This document shows positions 17,993-25,027 of a stretch of 64,000 bases of DNA, piece after piece. The position numbers were made by a program, and so were the translations under genes. The DNA is from Achromobacter sp. Bel (lineage in GTDB: Bacteria > Pseudomonadota > Gammaproteobacteria > Burkholderiales > Burkholderiaceae_B). The stretch's first letter is position 1. Each line of letters opens with the position of its first letter. The notes under the pieces were generated by a model, which was given only the letters and a program-made list of their open reading frames with translations, had not been told where the DNA came from and searched no databases. The stretch covers positions 1 to 64,000 of the forward strand of contig NZ_JABBJN010000005.1 of NCBI RefSeq assembly GCF_012928505.1. Reading direction: 5' to 3'.

Positions 17993-19309
17993 ATGGAACC
18001 TGCCTGCCTGCTGACTCACCCCGCCACCGGACCGTATGCCAGCGGACAGGCCGGCCAGCACGACCGCTATGACGCCGTGCGAACCACCAGCACGGCGCTG
18101 GCGGCGCCGCTCAGCCCCGAGGATTGCCAGGTGCAATCGATGCCCGATTGCAGCCCCGTCAAATGGCATCTTGCGCATACCACCTGGTTCTTCGAGACTT
18201 TTCTGCTGACGCAATTCCATCCCCCCTACACGACGTTCCATCCGCAATACCGGGTGCTGTTCAATTCCTATTACAACGCGATCGGCGCCAAGCATCCGCG
18301 CCCGCAACGCGGCCTGCTGTCGCGCCCGTCGCTTGCCGACGTGCTGCACTATCGACAGCACGTGGACAGCGCCATGCATGACCTGATCTCGCGCCTGGGC
18401 GGCAACGACGAAGACTTCGACGCCCTGCTGGAGCTGGGCCTGAACCACGAGCAGCAACACCAGGAACTGATCCTGACCGACGTGAAGCACATGTTGTCAG
18501 CCAATCCGCTGAAGCCCGCCTACGTGGCCGGCGGCTCTCCGGCGCTGCCTCCCGGAACACCGGCTGGCTGGACCCGCTACGGCGGTGGCATCACTCGCAT
18601 CGGCCACGATGGGCGCGGTTTCGGCTTCGACAACGAGAGTCCGGCCCACGAGGTGCTGCTGGCGCCGTTCCACTTGGCAGACCGTCTGGTCACGCAGCAC
18701 GAGTTCCTGGCGTTCATCCGCGACGGCGGCTACAAGCGGCCCGAACTCTGGCTGTCGGCCGGTTGGGATCGCGTCTGCGCGGAAGGCTGGCGCGCCCCGC
18801 TGTACTGGGAGGGCCAGCGCGACGACTGGCGCGTGTTCACGCTGCGCGGCATGCAGGAACTGGAATTGCAGGCGCCCGTCACCCACGTCAGCTACTTCGA
18901 AGCCGACGCGTATGCCCGCTGGGCCCGCGTGCGCCTGCCGCGCGAAGCCGAGTGGGAACACGCTGCCCGCCAACTGGCCGACCCGGCCTTTCCGGGCCGC
19001 GCGAACATGCTGGAAAACGGCCACCTGGACCCGCGCCCCGCACCCGCCCGCAACGGCTCGGGCGGCCCGGTGCAGCTGTTCGGCGACGCCTGGGAATGGA
19101 CCGCAAGCGCCTACGACGCCTACCCTGGCTTCAAGCCGGACGCCGGCGCGGTCGGCGAGTACAACGGCAAGTTCATGTGCAATCAATATGTGCTGCGCGG
19201 CGGCTCCTGCGCCACGCCGCGCGACCACGTGCGCGCCAGCTATCGCAATTTTTTCCCGCCCGAAGCCCGTTGGCAATTCTCGGGCATCCGGCTTGCCCGG
19301 GATGCGTGA
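17993..19309 (+). CDS. egtB: Hercynine oxygenase / ergothioneine synthase EgtB
   Basis: 438 residues with an N-terminal DinB-like iron-binding half and a C-terminal formylglycine-generating-enzyme-type half. The iron-binding histidines are H62 (KWHLAHTTWFF) and H152/H156 (NHEQQHQEL). The FGE half shows RLPREAEWEHAAR, GDAWEWTASAY and CNQYVLRGGSCATPRDHVRASYRNFF. EgtB uses O2 to form the sulfoxide C-S bond on hercynine. GGAGG precedes the ATG. No egtA, egtC or egtE is present, so the thiol donor (Cys or gamma-glutamylcysteine) and the lyase must be supplied elsewhere. Confidence 0.95.
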   Translation: MEPACLLTHPATGPYASGQAGQHDRYDAVRTTSTALAAPLSPEDCQVQSMPDCSPVKWHLAHTTWFFETFLLTQFHPPYTTFHPQYRVLFNSYYNAIGAKHPRPQRGLLSRPSLADVLHYRQHVDSAMHDLISRLGGNDEDFDALLELGLNHEQQHQELILTDVKHMLSANPLKPAYVAGGSPALPPGTPAGWTRYGGGITRIGHDGRGFGFDNESPAHEVLLAPFHLADRLVTQHEFLAFIRDGGYKRPELWLSAGWDRVCAEGWRAPLYWEGQRDDWRVFTLRGMQELELQAPVTHVSYFEADAYARWARVRLPREAEWEHAARQLADPAFPGRANMLENGHLDPRPAPARNGSGGPVQLFGDAWEWTASAYDAYPGFKPDAGAVGEYNGKFMCNQYVLRGGSCATPRDHVRASYRNFFPPEARWQFSGIRLARDA

Positions 19310-19341
19310 TACCCCCCTTTAAATTTTTGCCTTCCCGCCGC

Positions 19342-19371
19342 TTGCATGGCAAAAAAGTTTCGTGCTAGAAT
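19342..19371 (+). promoter_or_regulatory. Promoter of tRNA-Met
   Basis: TTGCAT (19342-19347), an 18-bp spacer, and TAGAAT (19366-19371), about 89 bp before the mature tRNA. Confidence 0.6.
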
Positions 19372-19459
19372 TTCTTTCTTCGTTGCTCAGCGCTACAAAA
19401 CACGCACTGAACGGCGGAGAAAAATCAGGAAAAACGCAAGACAAAACGCAAGACAAGTT

Positions 19460-19536
19460 GGCGCATTAGCTCAGCCGGTTAGAGCGACGGAATCATAATC
19501 CGCAGGTCCCCTGTTCGAATCAGGGATGCGCCACCA
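19460..19536 (+). tRNA. tRNA-Met(CAU), prophage integration site
   Basis: 77-nt cloverleaf with encoded CCA. Acceptor GGCGCAT pairs with ATGCGCC, the T-arm is CCCTG/CAGGG, and the anticodon loop ATCATAA gives CAT. Acceptor and D-arm sequence suggest the elongator type; a lysidine tRNA-Ile(CAU) cannot be formally excluded. Its 3' part from the anticodon stem onward is the phage attL core, so the functional gene is now host 5' half plus phage-supplied 3' half. Confidence 0.93.
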
Positions 19537-19537
19537 A
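19489..19537 (+). repeat. attL core (49 bp)
   Basis: Starts GGAATCATAATCC and runs through the tRNA-Met anticodon loop and T-arm to CCACCAA. It is identical to 59897-59945. The crossover lies somewhere within it, probably at the anticodon-stem end as usual for tRNA-targeting tyrosine integrases. Confidence 0.95.
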
Positions 19538-19544
19538 GAATCTA

Positions 19545-19574
19545 AAGGGCCCGCGAGCAATTGCGGGCCCTTTG
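19545..19574 (+). terminator. Phage-supplied terminator for tRNA-Met
   Basis: AAAGGGCCCGC pairs with GCGGGCCCTTT just after attL. The phage therefore brings both the tRNA 3' end and a new terminator. The original host terminator is now after attR (59955-59985). Confidence 0.8.
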
Positions 19575-19578
19575 CTTT

Positions 19579-19606
19579 GCTCCGCAAATTGTAGGCTGCT
19601 CCGCAA
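19579..19606 (+). repeat. Paired GCTCCGCAA boxes beside attL
   Basis: GCTCCGCAA occurs at 19579-19587 and 19598-19606, 19 bp apart, 42 bp inside attL. The same box recurs at 59785-59793, inverted at 59847-59855, and as a pair with the same 19-bp spacing outside attR. Candidate integrase arm-type sites. Confidence 0.55.
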
Positions 19607-19922
19607 TCCGCATGCCCGGACACGTTTCCGCCCACCCAAGTCTACGAGACACCGAGTCCAAGCGCGGAGGGGCTTTTTTTATGTGCCCAATGCCCCCCCG
19701 CCGGACGTCACTTCGCCCCTCCGCTCCAGGGGCCGCTAAATTTTAGGAACTTTCGCTGCGAGCAAACGTCCAATTTGTGACGTAACCATTACGCCAAAAT
19801 TTCCCTGCAAATTTTTGCGAAAAGGATACGGAACTTTGGGCTATTAGCAAGCGAGAAAAAAGTGATTGCCTATTTGAACTTCGGCTAGTAGATTACGTGA
19901 ACACGCTTCGTAGACCAGCGCC

Positions 19923-19952
19923 TTGACTTTGCCGAAATTTTGTGCGTATAAT
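19923..19952 (+). promoter_or_regulatory. Strong sigma-70 promoter near the left prophage end
   Basis: TTGACT (19923-19928), 18 bp, TATAAT (19947-19952). It would start an RNA near 19,959 that runs through the small ORF to the terminator at about 20,205. The remainder of 19,607-19,922 is AT-richer than the host and shows no gene. Confidence 0.7.
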
Positions 19953-20102
19953 CTTCGGTTTGTTCAGCAACCTTGCCGAACTTATCGCTGAAAGTTGGCA
20001 TACCTCAAAACGGAAGGTGAGTCAATTGAAGCTGCGATACAGCGTGGAATTGTAGGTCTACCCCTGCTACTACTTATCGCCTCATTACCCCTGGAGATGA
20101 AT

Positions 20103-20150
20103 ATGACCAAGACTCAATTGATCGCAATGGATATCCGACCCAGCGCCTAA
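20103..20150 (+). CDS. Possible 15-residue peptide (MTKTQLIAMDIRPSA)
   Basis: A GGAG six bases before an ATG opens a 15-codon frame ending in TAA; an ATG two codons earlier is in the same frame. The promoter 150 bp upstream and the terminator 25 bp downstream make this an isolated transcription unit of about 250 nt. I do not recognise the peptide. It could be a leader peptide, a small toxin, or a chance frame in a non-coding RNA; the well-placed ribosome site favours translation. Confidence 0.4.
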   Translation: MTKTQLIAMDIRPSA

Positions 20151-20174
20151 CGCATAAGTTAGTGAGCAAGGCAG

Positions 20175-20210
20175 AAAGGCCTACCACTTTGGTAGGCCTT
20201 TTGCTTTTTT
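20175..20210. terminator. Terminator of the small transcription unit
   Basis: AAAGGCCTACC pairs with GGTAGGCCTTT around ACTTT and is followed by TGCTTTTTT. The A-rich left side means it may also stop leftward transcription of the convergent gene at 20,221. Confidence 0.85.
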
Positions 20211-20220
20211 GGACCTTAGA

Positions 20221-21423
20221 TCAGGCCACACTTCCCACCTGCAGTAGTTGGAGGAATGCGGGATCGCCGCGCTCTCGGAACCAAGCGAAGTCGGGATCGT
20301 TGCGCGCAGCCTCTCGACAACGCGGATCCAACTCGATGGACCTCTTTAGCCCTGCAATGGCAGTTGAACCGTGCCCCATGGCGGTCGAGTGGCGATGATT
20401 CTTCGTGGCCTCCGCTGCAAGCAAACAGCTGTAGCACGCGAGGTTATAGTGCGCTGAATCATCATCTTTGCCATACTTGTCCAATACCATTTGACAAGCT
20501 TCTAAAGCCCCTCGGATATCGCCCAGCCGGCGTTTCACATTCCCAATCGACACCAAAGCACGGCACGCAATCTTTGGATCGATTCCATCTGCCCCATACG
20601 GCACTTTCTGCAGGTAGCGTAGGCTTTGCTCCAACGCATCAATGTACTCAGGGCATTGCTTGTCATTGCCTTGCGCCTCAGACAACTTTCCGTAGATCTC
20701 CGCGATTTCCCGCATGACAATACCATGCACGACATTGACTTCGGATCGATTGTCCCGCGGATAGTCCTCTTCAAGAAACACCCGTAAGCGTTCGATCGCA
20801 GTTTCCGCCTGAATCTTGGCATCCTGGGCGCTAGCGACTGCAGCTGACGCTTTCTCCACTGTCTCCTGCGCCTTAGCGCGGGCTGTCATGAAGGACTCTA
20901 CGCCTTTGAAACCAAGAAATGCGAGCAGTGCGCCCAACGTTGCAATGACGCCGAACAACTTTTCATAGGACTCTCGGAGGGCGTCTATCCTGTCTTTCGT
21001 GCTATCTACTGCAAACTTAGCAATCGCAATTGCAGTTGTGTCTGCCATTGGCGCCTGCGTGGGGAGAGACTGAGGTGCCGTCATAGGCGGAACCTGTTGG
21101 TCATACCCTTCCCTACGAAACAGGAAGTACTGGCCGGTGTAGCCCACAGAAGATTCGGCTCTCGACGCGGAACCCACAGAACTGGAAGGCTTCTCGCCGA
21201 ACAGTCCGTGCACGCCCATGTAGATAAGTGCCAAGACAATTAAGTACATCGGCAGACCGTAGGTTAAAAACCATCTAACCAATCTTCCCCAGGCAGTATC
21301 CAGCCAAGACTTCCGGCCTGCCGGTTGCTGCGGACGATTCTCGGCTGGCTTACCCTCCGGCTTCAACGGATGATCCACAGGCACTTGCGCTGCGGCATCA
21401 GACTCAGGAACTACTCCGGACAT
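20221..21423 (-). CDS. Membrane protein with coiled coil and TPR-like C-terminus (moron, function unknown)
   Basis: 400 residues. A Pro-rich cytoplasmic start is followed by one membrane helix (about 52-74, FLTYGLPMYLIVLALIYMGVHG). A second hydrophobic segment (about 158-173, LFGVIATLGALLAFLGF) precedes an Ala/Glu/Lys coiled coil (about 178-215) and a helical-repeat region (about 225-385). The latter contains TPR-like units such as IDALEQSLRYLQKVPYG, GDIRGALEACQMVLDKYG and GLKRSIELDPRCR. GC is lower than in the host genes. It lies alone at the prophage end, convergent with the sORF unit, the usual place for lysogenic-conversion or defence genes. The function is not predictable from sequence. 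Confidence 0.75.
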   Translation of the reverse strand: MSGVVPESDAAAQVPVDHPLKPEGKPAENRPQQPAGRKSWLDTAWGRLVRWFLTYGLPMYLIVLALIYMGVHGLFGEKPSSSVGSASRAESSVGYTGQYFLFRREGYDQQVPPMTAPQSLPTQAPMADTTAIAIAKFAVDSTKDRIDALRESYEKLFGVIATLGALLAFLGFKGVESFMTARAKAQETVEKASAAVASAQDAKIQAETAIERLRVFLEEDYPRDNRSEVNVVHGIVMREIAEIYGKLSEAQGNDKQCPEYIDALEQSLRYLQKVPYGADGIDPKIACRALVSIGNVKRRLGDIRGALEACQMVLDKYGKDDDSAHYNLACYSCLLAAEATKNHRHSTAMGHGSTAIAGLKRSIELDPRCREAARNDPDFAWFRERGDPAFLQLLQVGSVA

Positions 21424-21672
21424 GTTCTCTCGCTTTTAGTTATTCGAAGTAACCACCATTTTACTGGCACATCGACGTAAATGCGGCAAAACAGCCCCCA
21501 GCTTAAAATCAAGATCTGTTATTTCCACTCTTCGCGCAACCCAGACGCGCAACCTCGCTTCAATACTGCCCCCTAGGCATGCGAAATTCATGCTAGTAAA
21601 GTCGCAGGCCGAAGTCTGTCCTCGCACAGACTGACGAGTGCTTGTTTACATAACCTCTATCTTGGGGGTTCC

Positions 21673-22365
21673 ATGTGCAGCCATTACCAGAGCCTGAAGG
21701 ACGCCGAGTTGCTGCTGAAGAAATTCGGCGTGCGCGAGAAGCCGGCATCGCTCGGCAGCTACGATATGTGGCCCAGGCGTCAGGGGCTGTTCGTGCGCCG
21801 GCCGGTGGAGCATGACGCGGGCGATGAGGCAGTGCCGGAACGGGAAGCGGTGGTAGGTCGCTGGGGCATGATCGCACCCGGCACGCCACCCGAGAAGCTG
21901 GCCCAGGCAGATAAGATTTCGACGTTCAACGCCAAAAGCGAGACAGCCCACAAGCTGTGGACGTTCCGCTTGGCCTGGCGCCGAGCCCAGCACTGCATCA
22001 TCCCGGCTGATGCAATCTTCGAACCCGACCACCGCGACGAAACAAAGGCCAAGTTCGGCACCACCAAGTCTGTGCCAACGTGCTTCACGCGGGCCGACGG
22101 CGCGCCGCTGGGCATCGCCGGGCTTTGGGACCGCTACCGTGACGCAGCCGGTCAATGGCAGGAGAGCTACACCATGCTGACCATCAATGCGGACGAGGAT
22201 CCCCTATTCAGGGACTACCATCAGGCGGGCAAGGAAAAACGGATGGTCGTCATCTTGCCCGAAGCCTCCTATGGCGAATGGCTGATCGCGCCGGCCGAGG
22301 CCAGCCGCGATTTCCTGGTGCCCTTCCCTGCCGATCGTTTGGTAGCAGAACCGCAGAGCCAATAG
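21673..22365 (+). CDS. SRAP-domain protein (SOS response-associated peptidase, YedK/HMCES family)
   Basis: 230 residues covering the complete SRAP fold. Catalytic Cys2 follows the initiator Met (MCSHY). Other conserved pieces are STFNAKSET (DNA-binding Asn), CIIPADAIFEPD (catalytic Glu) and YHQAGKEKRMVVILPE (His). SRAP proteins cross-link to abasic sites in single-stranded DNA and protect them during replication. Phage copies are common next to DNA-damage-regulated genes. A LexA box lies 260 bp past its end but points at other genes. The next gene converges with it and ends two bases after its stop. Confidence 0.92.
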   Translation: MCSHYQSLKDAELLLKKFGVREKPASLGSYDMWPRRQGLFVRRPVEHDAGDEAVPEREAVVGRWGMIAPGTPPEKLAQADKISTFNAKSETAHKLWTFRLAWRRAQHCIIPADAIFEPDHRDETKAKFGTTKSVPTCFTRADGAPLGIAGLWDRYRDAAGQWQESYTMLTINADEDPLFRDYHQAGKEKRMVVILPEASYGEWLIAPAEASRDFLVPFPADRLVAEPQSQ

Positions 22366-22367
22366 CG

Positions 22368-22562
22368 CTACCCCAGCTTTTGCCGATACAGCTCTTGCGC
22401 CGCCGCCAGCGAGGCGCGCATGCCGTAGATTGTCCCGCCACTCCCGCGGCTGAACCAGAGTTCGTACCGCCACATGCCGTCAACGAACACGCGGCAGATT
22501 GTCCAACCGGATGGTCCTTGCCAGTAGTAATAGTCTTGTTGGGTCCATTCCTCGTCTGCCAT
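22368..22562 (-). CDS. Small aromatic-rich protein under SOS box (unknown)
   Basis: 64 residues, MADEEWTQQDYYYWQGPSGW..., very rich in Trp and Tyr at the N-terminus, with a helical C-terminus (RASLAAAQELYRQKLG). It has no signal peptide or recognisable domain. It reads leftward away from the LexA box at 22,622, convergent with the SRAP gene. It could be one arm of a divergent SOS-controlled pair. Confidence 0.6.
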   Translation of the reverse strand: MADEEWTQQDYYYWQGPSGWTICRVFVDGMWRYELWFSRGSGGTIYGMRASLAAAQELYRQKLG

Positions 22563-22621
22563 GTTCCGTCCCCCTCCGGCCCGGAAATAGGGCCGAGTTG
22601 CGCGAATTCTAGGCCTGTTTA

Positions 22622-22641
22622 TACTGTATGTCCATACAGTA
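22622..22641. promoter_or_regulatory. LexA (SOS) box
   Basis: TACTGTATGTCCATACAGTA is a CTGT-N8-ACAG palindrome differing from the E. coli consensus only at central positions. It lies 59 bp from the start of the leftward gene and 16 bp from the start of the rightward gene, so it can control both. Confidence 0.9.
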
Positions 22642-22657
22642 TTTGCGACAGAAGATC

Positions 22658-22966
22658 ATGCTCTGCACCGTCACCCGAAGCCACTACCTCGGCGAGAAAC
22701 GCCACGACCGAGACCCCAGCCCGACCATCACCGGAACCGTCCGCATGTACTCGATCATGCGAGAAGATATGAAGCGGTACATCCGCGTCATGACCATGGA
22801 CGGCCTTCAGAAGTTCGGTGCGACCGAAAAGGGCGCGATTCCGGACCTGTTGCAGCCCGAGCTTCTGACCTTCTCCTCTGACCGCGGCATGATGGTCTGC
22901 GGTTTCGAGGAAATTGACGGTCGGCGCTACTACCAGGGGTGGTGGATGCAGTGGGTCAGTCAATGA
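22658..22966 (+). CDS. Small protein immediately downstream of LexA box (candidate SOS-induced antirepressor; unknown family)
   Basis: 102 residues from MLCTVTRSHYLGEKRHDRDP. An in-frame ATG ten codons upstream lies inside the LexA box and is unlikely to be used. The protein is basic at the N-terminus (GTVRMYSIMREDMKRYIRVMTMDG) and ends in an aromatic cluster (RYYQGWWMQW). I recognise no domain. Because the prophage repressor lacks a self-cleavage domain, a LexA-controlled small protein is a natural candidate antirepressor, but this is inference from position only. Confidence 0.65.
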   Translation: MLCTVTRSHYLGEKRHDRDPSPTITGTVRMYSIMREDMKRYIRVMTMDGLQKFGATEKGAIPDLLQPELLTFSSDRGMMVCGFEEIDGRRYYQGWWMQWVSQ

Positions 22967-23060
22967 AACCAGGCCCGGGGATGCTGTAACACTATTGCAG
23001 TCGCCTAGTCGAAAGCGCAATAATTGTTCCCCCGATCATCTACTTTTGGAGGGTACGGCA

Positions 23061-23303
23061 ATGCATCGCGAAGACATCCAAAAGCTGGGCGCAAGTGCCG
23101 CCCGCGACGGATTGACCTTGTGGGACTGCCCCTACTATCGAGCAGCAGAAATGCCCGGCCATACGGGCGAATCGATAGTGGAGTGGCGTGAAAAGGTTGA
23201 GGCCTGGGAAGCCGGATGGATGAACGAAACCAAGTCTTGGCGCCCACCTCCGGGAGGCCATATTCGCTATGTGCCACGCGCTACCGCGCGACACCGCAAC
23301 TGA
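23061..23303 (+). CDS. RMF/CrpP-like small protein
   Basis: 80 residues from an ATG with GGAGGG upstream. The pattern GASAARDGLTLWDCPYYRA...VEAWEAGWMNE matches the layout of ribosome modulation factor and CrpP-like proteins: G-x2-AA-x-G, then a CPY motif, then W-x2-GW. RMF dimerises ribosomes in stationary phase; CrpP was reported in connection with ciprofloxacin resistance and is carried by mobile elements. The resemblance is motif-level only and the insertion between CPY and the GW motif is longer than in E. coli RMF. Confidence 0.6.
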   Translation: MHREDIQKLGASAARDGLTLWDCPYYRAAEMPGHTGESIVEWREKVEAWEAGWMNETKSWRPPPGGHIRYVPRATARHRN

Positions 23304-23419
23304 AGATGGATCAGCGCCCCGAATCGGGGCGCTTTTTGTTGCCCGTGAAAAGCTACGGACCTGCATGGTGCTGCGGTAGCACTTGGCCGTTGCTGATAAG
23401 CGAGCTATACCATGATTCG

Positions 23420-23836
23420 TCAGTTCAATCGATCTAAACGCCAGTCAGCAGTCCAGCCGTTCCCCCTTACGCTAACCCGATAGTCGTAAACCGATCCAGG
23501 TCGAACGACGATCTCTTGATAGGCAACGGGATCTGTGACGCGGTTTACCTGCAGCCCGAGCTTTTTTGTCCCTGCCGGAACCTGCAGCTCAAGGACACGA
23601 TTTGCGTCGACGTTAGCGACATGACGCCCGTCAATATAAATAAGCACAAATATGCCCGCGCCAACTACGCCGCGGTCCCGAACGATCCGAATACTCCCTT
23701 TGTCCGGGCCAGGAATGAGCAACGAAGGGTCGAGAATCGATGACGCATTCTCTCTTGGAGCGGTATCAACGTCCGCCGGAGTCGAAGCACAGCCGGATAC
23801 GGCTGACAATAGCAAGACTGCGATTCCCTTACGCAT
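23420..23836 (-). CDS. Phage-encoded lipoprotein of the lysis region
   Basis: 138 residues with a lipoprotein signal (MRKGIAVLLLSAVSGCAS, lipobox VSGC) and AAGGAG at good spacing. The mature part is beta-rich (IFVLIYIDGRHVANVDANRVLELQVPAGTKKLGLQV) and resembles DUF2846-type lipoproteins, in which a PEGA-like beta sandwich follows the lipobox. It is the last gene of the leftward late operon, beyond Rz1. It may act in lysis or in surface exclusion after integration. Confidence 0.7.
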   Translation of the reverse strand: MRKGIAVLLLSAVSGCASTPADVDTAPRENASSILDPSLLIPGPDKGSIRIVRDRGVVGAGIFVLIYIDGRHVANVDANRVLELQVPAGTKKLGLQVNRVTDPVAYQEIVVRPGSVYDYRVSVRGNGWTADWRLDRLN

Positions 23837-23882
23837 AAACCTACGCTCCTTGATTCTGGCGCGGCTACTATACCTTACACAT

Positions 23883-24101
23883 TCAGGGGCCGCAGAGCGC
23901 GCGCCAAGTGGCATTCCCATCCCGGATCTGCCGACGGATTTCAGTGGGCGTGGCGTCGACTTGTCCCGCATCTGCGAAATAGACCGGTCTTGCATGGTCG
24001 CAGTATTCAATACCGACCCGGGCCGGCGCCACGCACCCACTCACGCTTAAGCTCATCAGCAATAGCGGAGTCATCCATGCTCGCCGTCTCGTGTTGCACA
24101 T
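23883..24101 (-). CDS. Rz1-like outer-membrane spanin (o-spanin)
   Basis: About 72 residues in a different frame from Rz, starting inside Rz and extending 124 bp past its stop. It has a lipoprotein signal (MTPLLLMSLSVSGCVAP, lipobox VSGC), with starts possible at 24,101 or nine codons later. Rz1 lipoproteins sit in the outer membrane and pair with Rz to fuse the membranes at the end of lysis. The embedded architecture is typical of lambda-like spanins. Confidence 0.75.
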   Translation of the reverse strand: MCNTRRRAWMTPLLLMSLSVSGCVAPARVGIEYCDHARPVYFADAGQVDATPTEIRRQIRDGNATWRALCGP

Positions 24102-24279
24102 CACGCACCTCTCGGCGGGCCTGTGCCGCCTGTTCGTTGATCTTTCGTGCCCGCTCTTGCCGCTCGACCTCGCGGCCGGTCGCCCGCCCCCGGTAGAAGA
24201 TACCGACGAGCGCAACCAGCGCCAGGCCGAGTAGCAGCAGCCCTCCTTTGGCGCGTTCAAGCCATGCTTGCACGATTAC
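24007..24279 (-). CDS. Rz-like inner-membrane spanin (i-spanin)
   Basis: About 90 residues from a GTG start overlapping the endolysin stop by 23 bp. One N-terminal membrane helix (GGLLLLGLALVALVGIFYRG) is followed by a charged periplasmic helix (REVERQERARKINEQAAQARREVRDVQHE), the coiled-coil design of i-spanins. It pairs with the overlapping Rz1. Confidence 0.75.
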   Translation of the reverse strand, partial: VIVQAWLERAKGGLLLLGLALVALVGIFYRGRATGREVERQERARKINEQAAQARREVRDVQHETASMDDSAIADELKREWVRGAGPGRY

Positions 24280-24751
24280 CCCCCAACTCCGCAACGGCCT
24301 GCGCGTACAGTGCGGGCCAAGTCTTCGCATGTGGCTTCCCAGGCCGCCAAGTTCGGATATACAGCTCCCAGCCGCCCTGAACGTCACCAACGTCGGGCAA
24401 ACGCCAGCCGTCTGTCCACATCAGCAATCGCGCGAACACAGCCGCCAGCACATCATCGAACTCGAGAGCGGCATATACAGACGTCGCCACGGGTTCGACG
24501 CCACGGGCGGCACAGATCCCGTACGCATGGTCGCGGCTCGCCGAATGCGTCAGCACACCACGCACGCCGCCGCCCTTCTCGAACTGCCAAAAACCACGCG
24601 CCGGCCCGCGTACTTGGCGCCGATGGATGAATCGACTTTCTTGCAACCCGATGGCCAGCAGCATCAAGCGCGCCGCCTGCGTATCCATCTGGGCGGGGAG
24701 CAGCACCAAAGCGGGGTCGATACCCGTCTTGATAATCTCGGATAGAGTCAT
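24257..24751 (-). CDS. Endolysin (lysozyme/transglycosylase-like)
   Basis: 164 residues. The candidate catalytic Glu is E38 in LLAIGLQESRF, followed by a GPARGFWQFE segment, the arrangement of phage lytic transglycosylases. Its place between holin-like and spanin genes fits peptidoglycan cleavage. There is no signal peptide, so it needs a holin to reach the cell wall. Its start overlaps the upstream stop by four bases. Confidence 0.75.
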   Translation of the reverse strand: MTLSEIIKTGIDPALVLLPAQMDTQAARLMLLAIGLQESRFIHRRQVRGPARGFWQFEKGGGVRGVLTHSASRDHAYGICAARGVEPVATSVYAALEFDDVLAAVFARLLMWTDGWRLPDVGDVQGGWELYIRTWRPGKPHAKTWPALYAQAVAELGGNRASMA

Positions 24752-25026
24752 TGTTTAGGGTTCCTGATGTGCTTGGCCGTCACCGCGGCCACGTAGAAGG
24801 CAGCCGAAGCTGCAAGGGCGGCGTCGCCGGCGCTTGCCCAGCCGGCAACGAAGATCCGGCAGGCCGCACCCGTCGCAGTCAGGCAGATGGCGGCCAGCCC
24901 TATGCGCTCCAGAGTGGTGTCCTTGACCGACCTAGCGAAAACCGCCAGCACAGCACCACCGGCGACAACAAGCCAGCAGACGAAGGCCAGGACCGCCCAC
25001 AAGGTGATGTAGATCTTGGTATCCAT
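24748..25026 (-). CDS. Small membrane protein (second holin or antiholin)
   Basis: 92 residues with three hydrophobic stretches: WAVLAFVCWLVVAGGAVLAVFA, IGLAAICLTATGAACRIFVAG and AALAASAAFYVAAVTA. The basic C-terminus KHIRNPKQ is typical of holins. It lies one base after the stop of the preceding holin-like gene and overlaps the endolysin start. Which of the two membrane proteins is holin and which antiholin cannot be decided here. Confidence 0.65.
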   Translation of the reverse strand: MDTKIYITLWAVLAFVCWLVVAGGAVLAVFARSVKDTTLERIGLAAICLTATGAACRIFVAGWASAGDAALAASAAFYVAAVTAKHIRNPKQ

Positions 25027-25027
25027 G

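Noticed and set aside
18497-19276. Long minus-strand frame over egtB
   Set aside because: egtB on the plus strand has its iron ligands and FGE motifs; the opposite frame shows no domain.
19537-20210. Retron- or CRISPR-like element in the non-coding left end
   Set aside because: No reverse transcriptase is nearby and there are no regularly spaced repeats with unique spacers; only one promoter-terminator unit is seen. No CRISPR array is visible elsewhere in the window.
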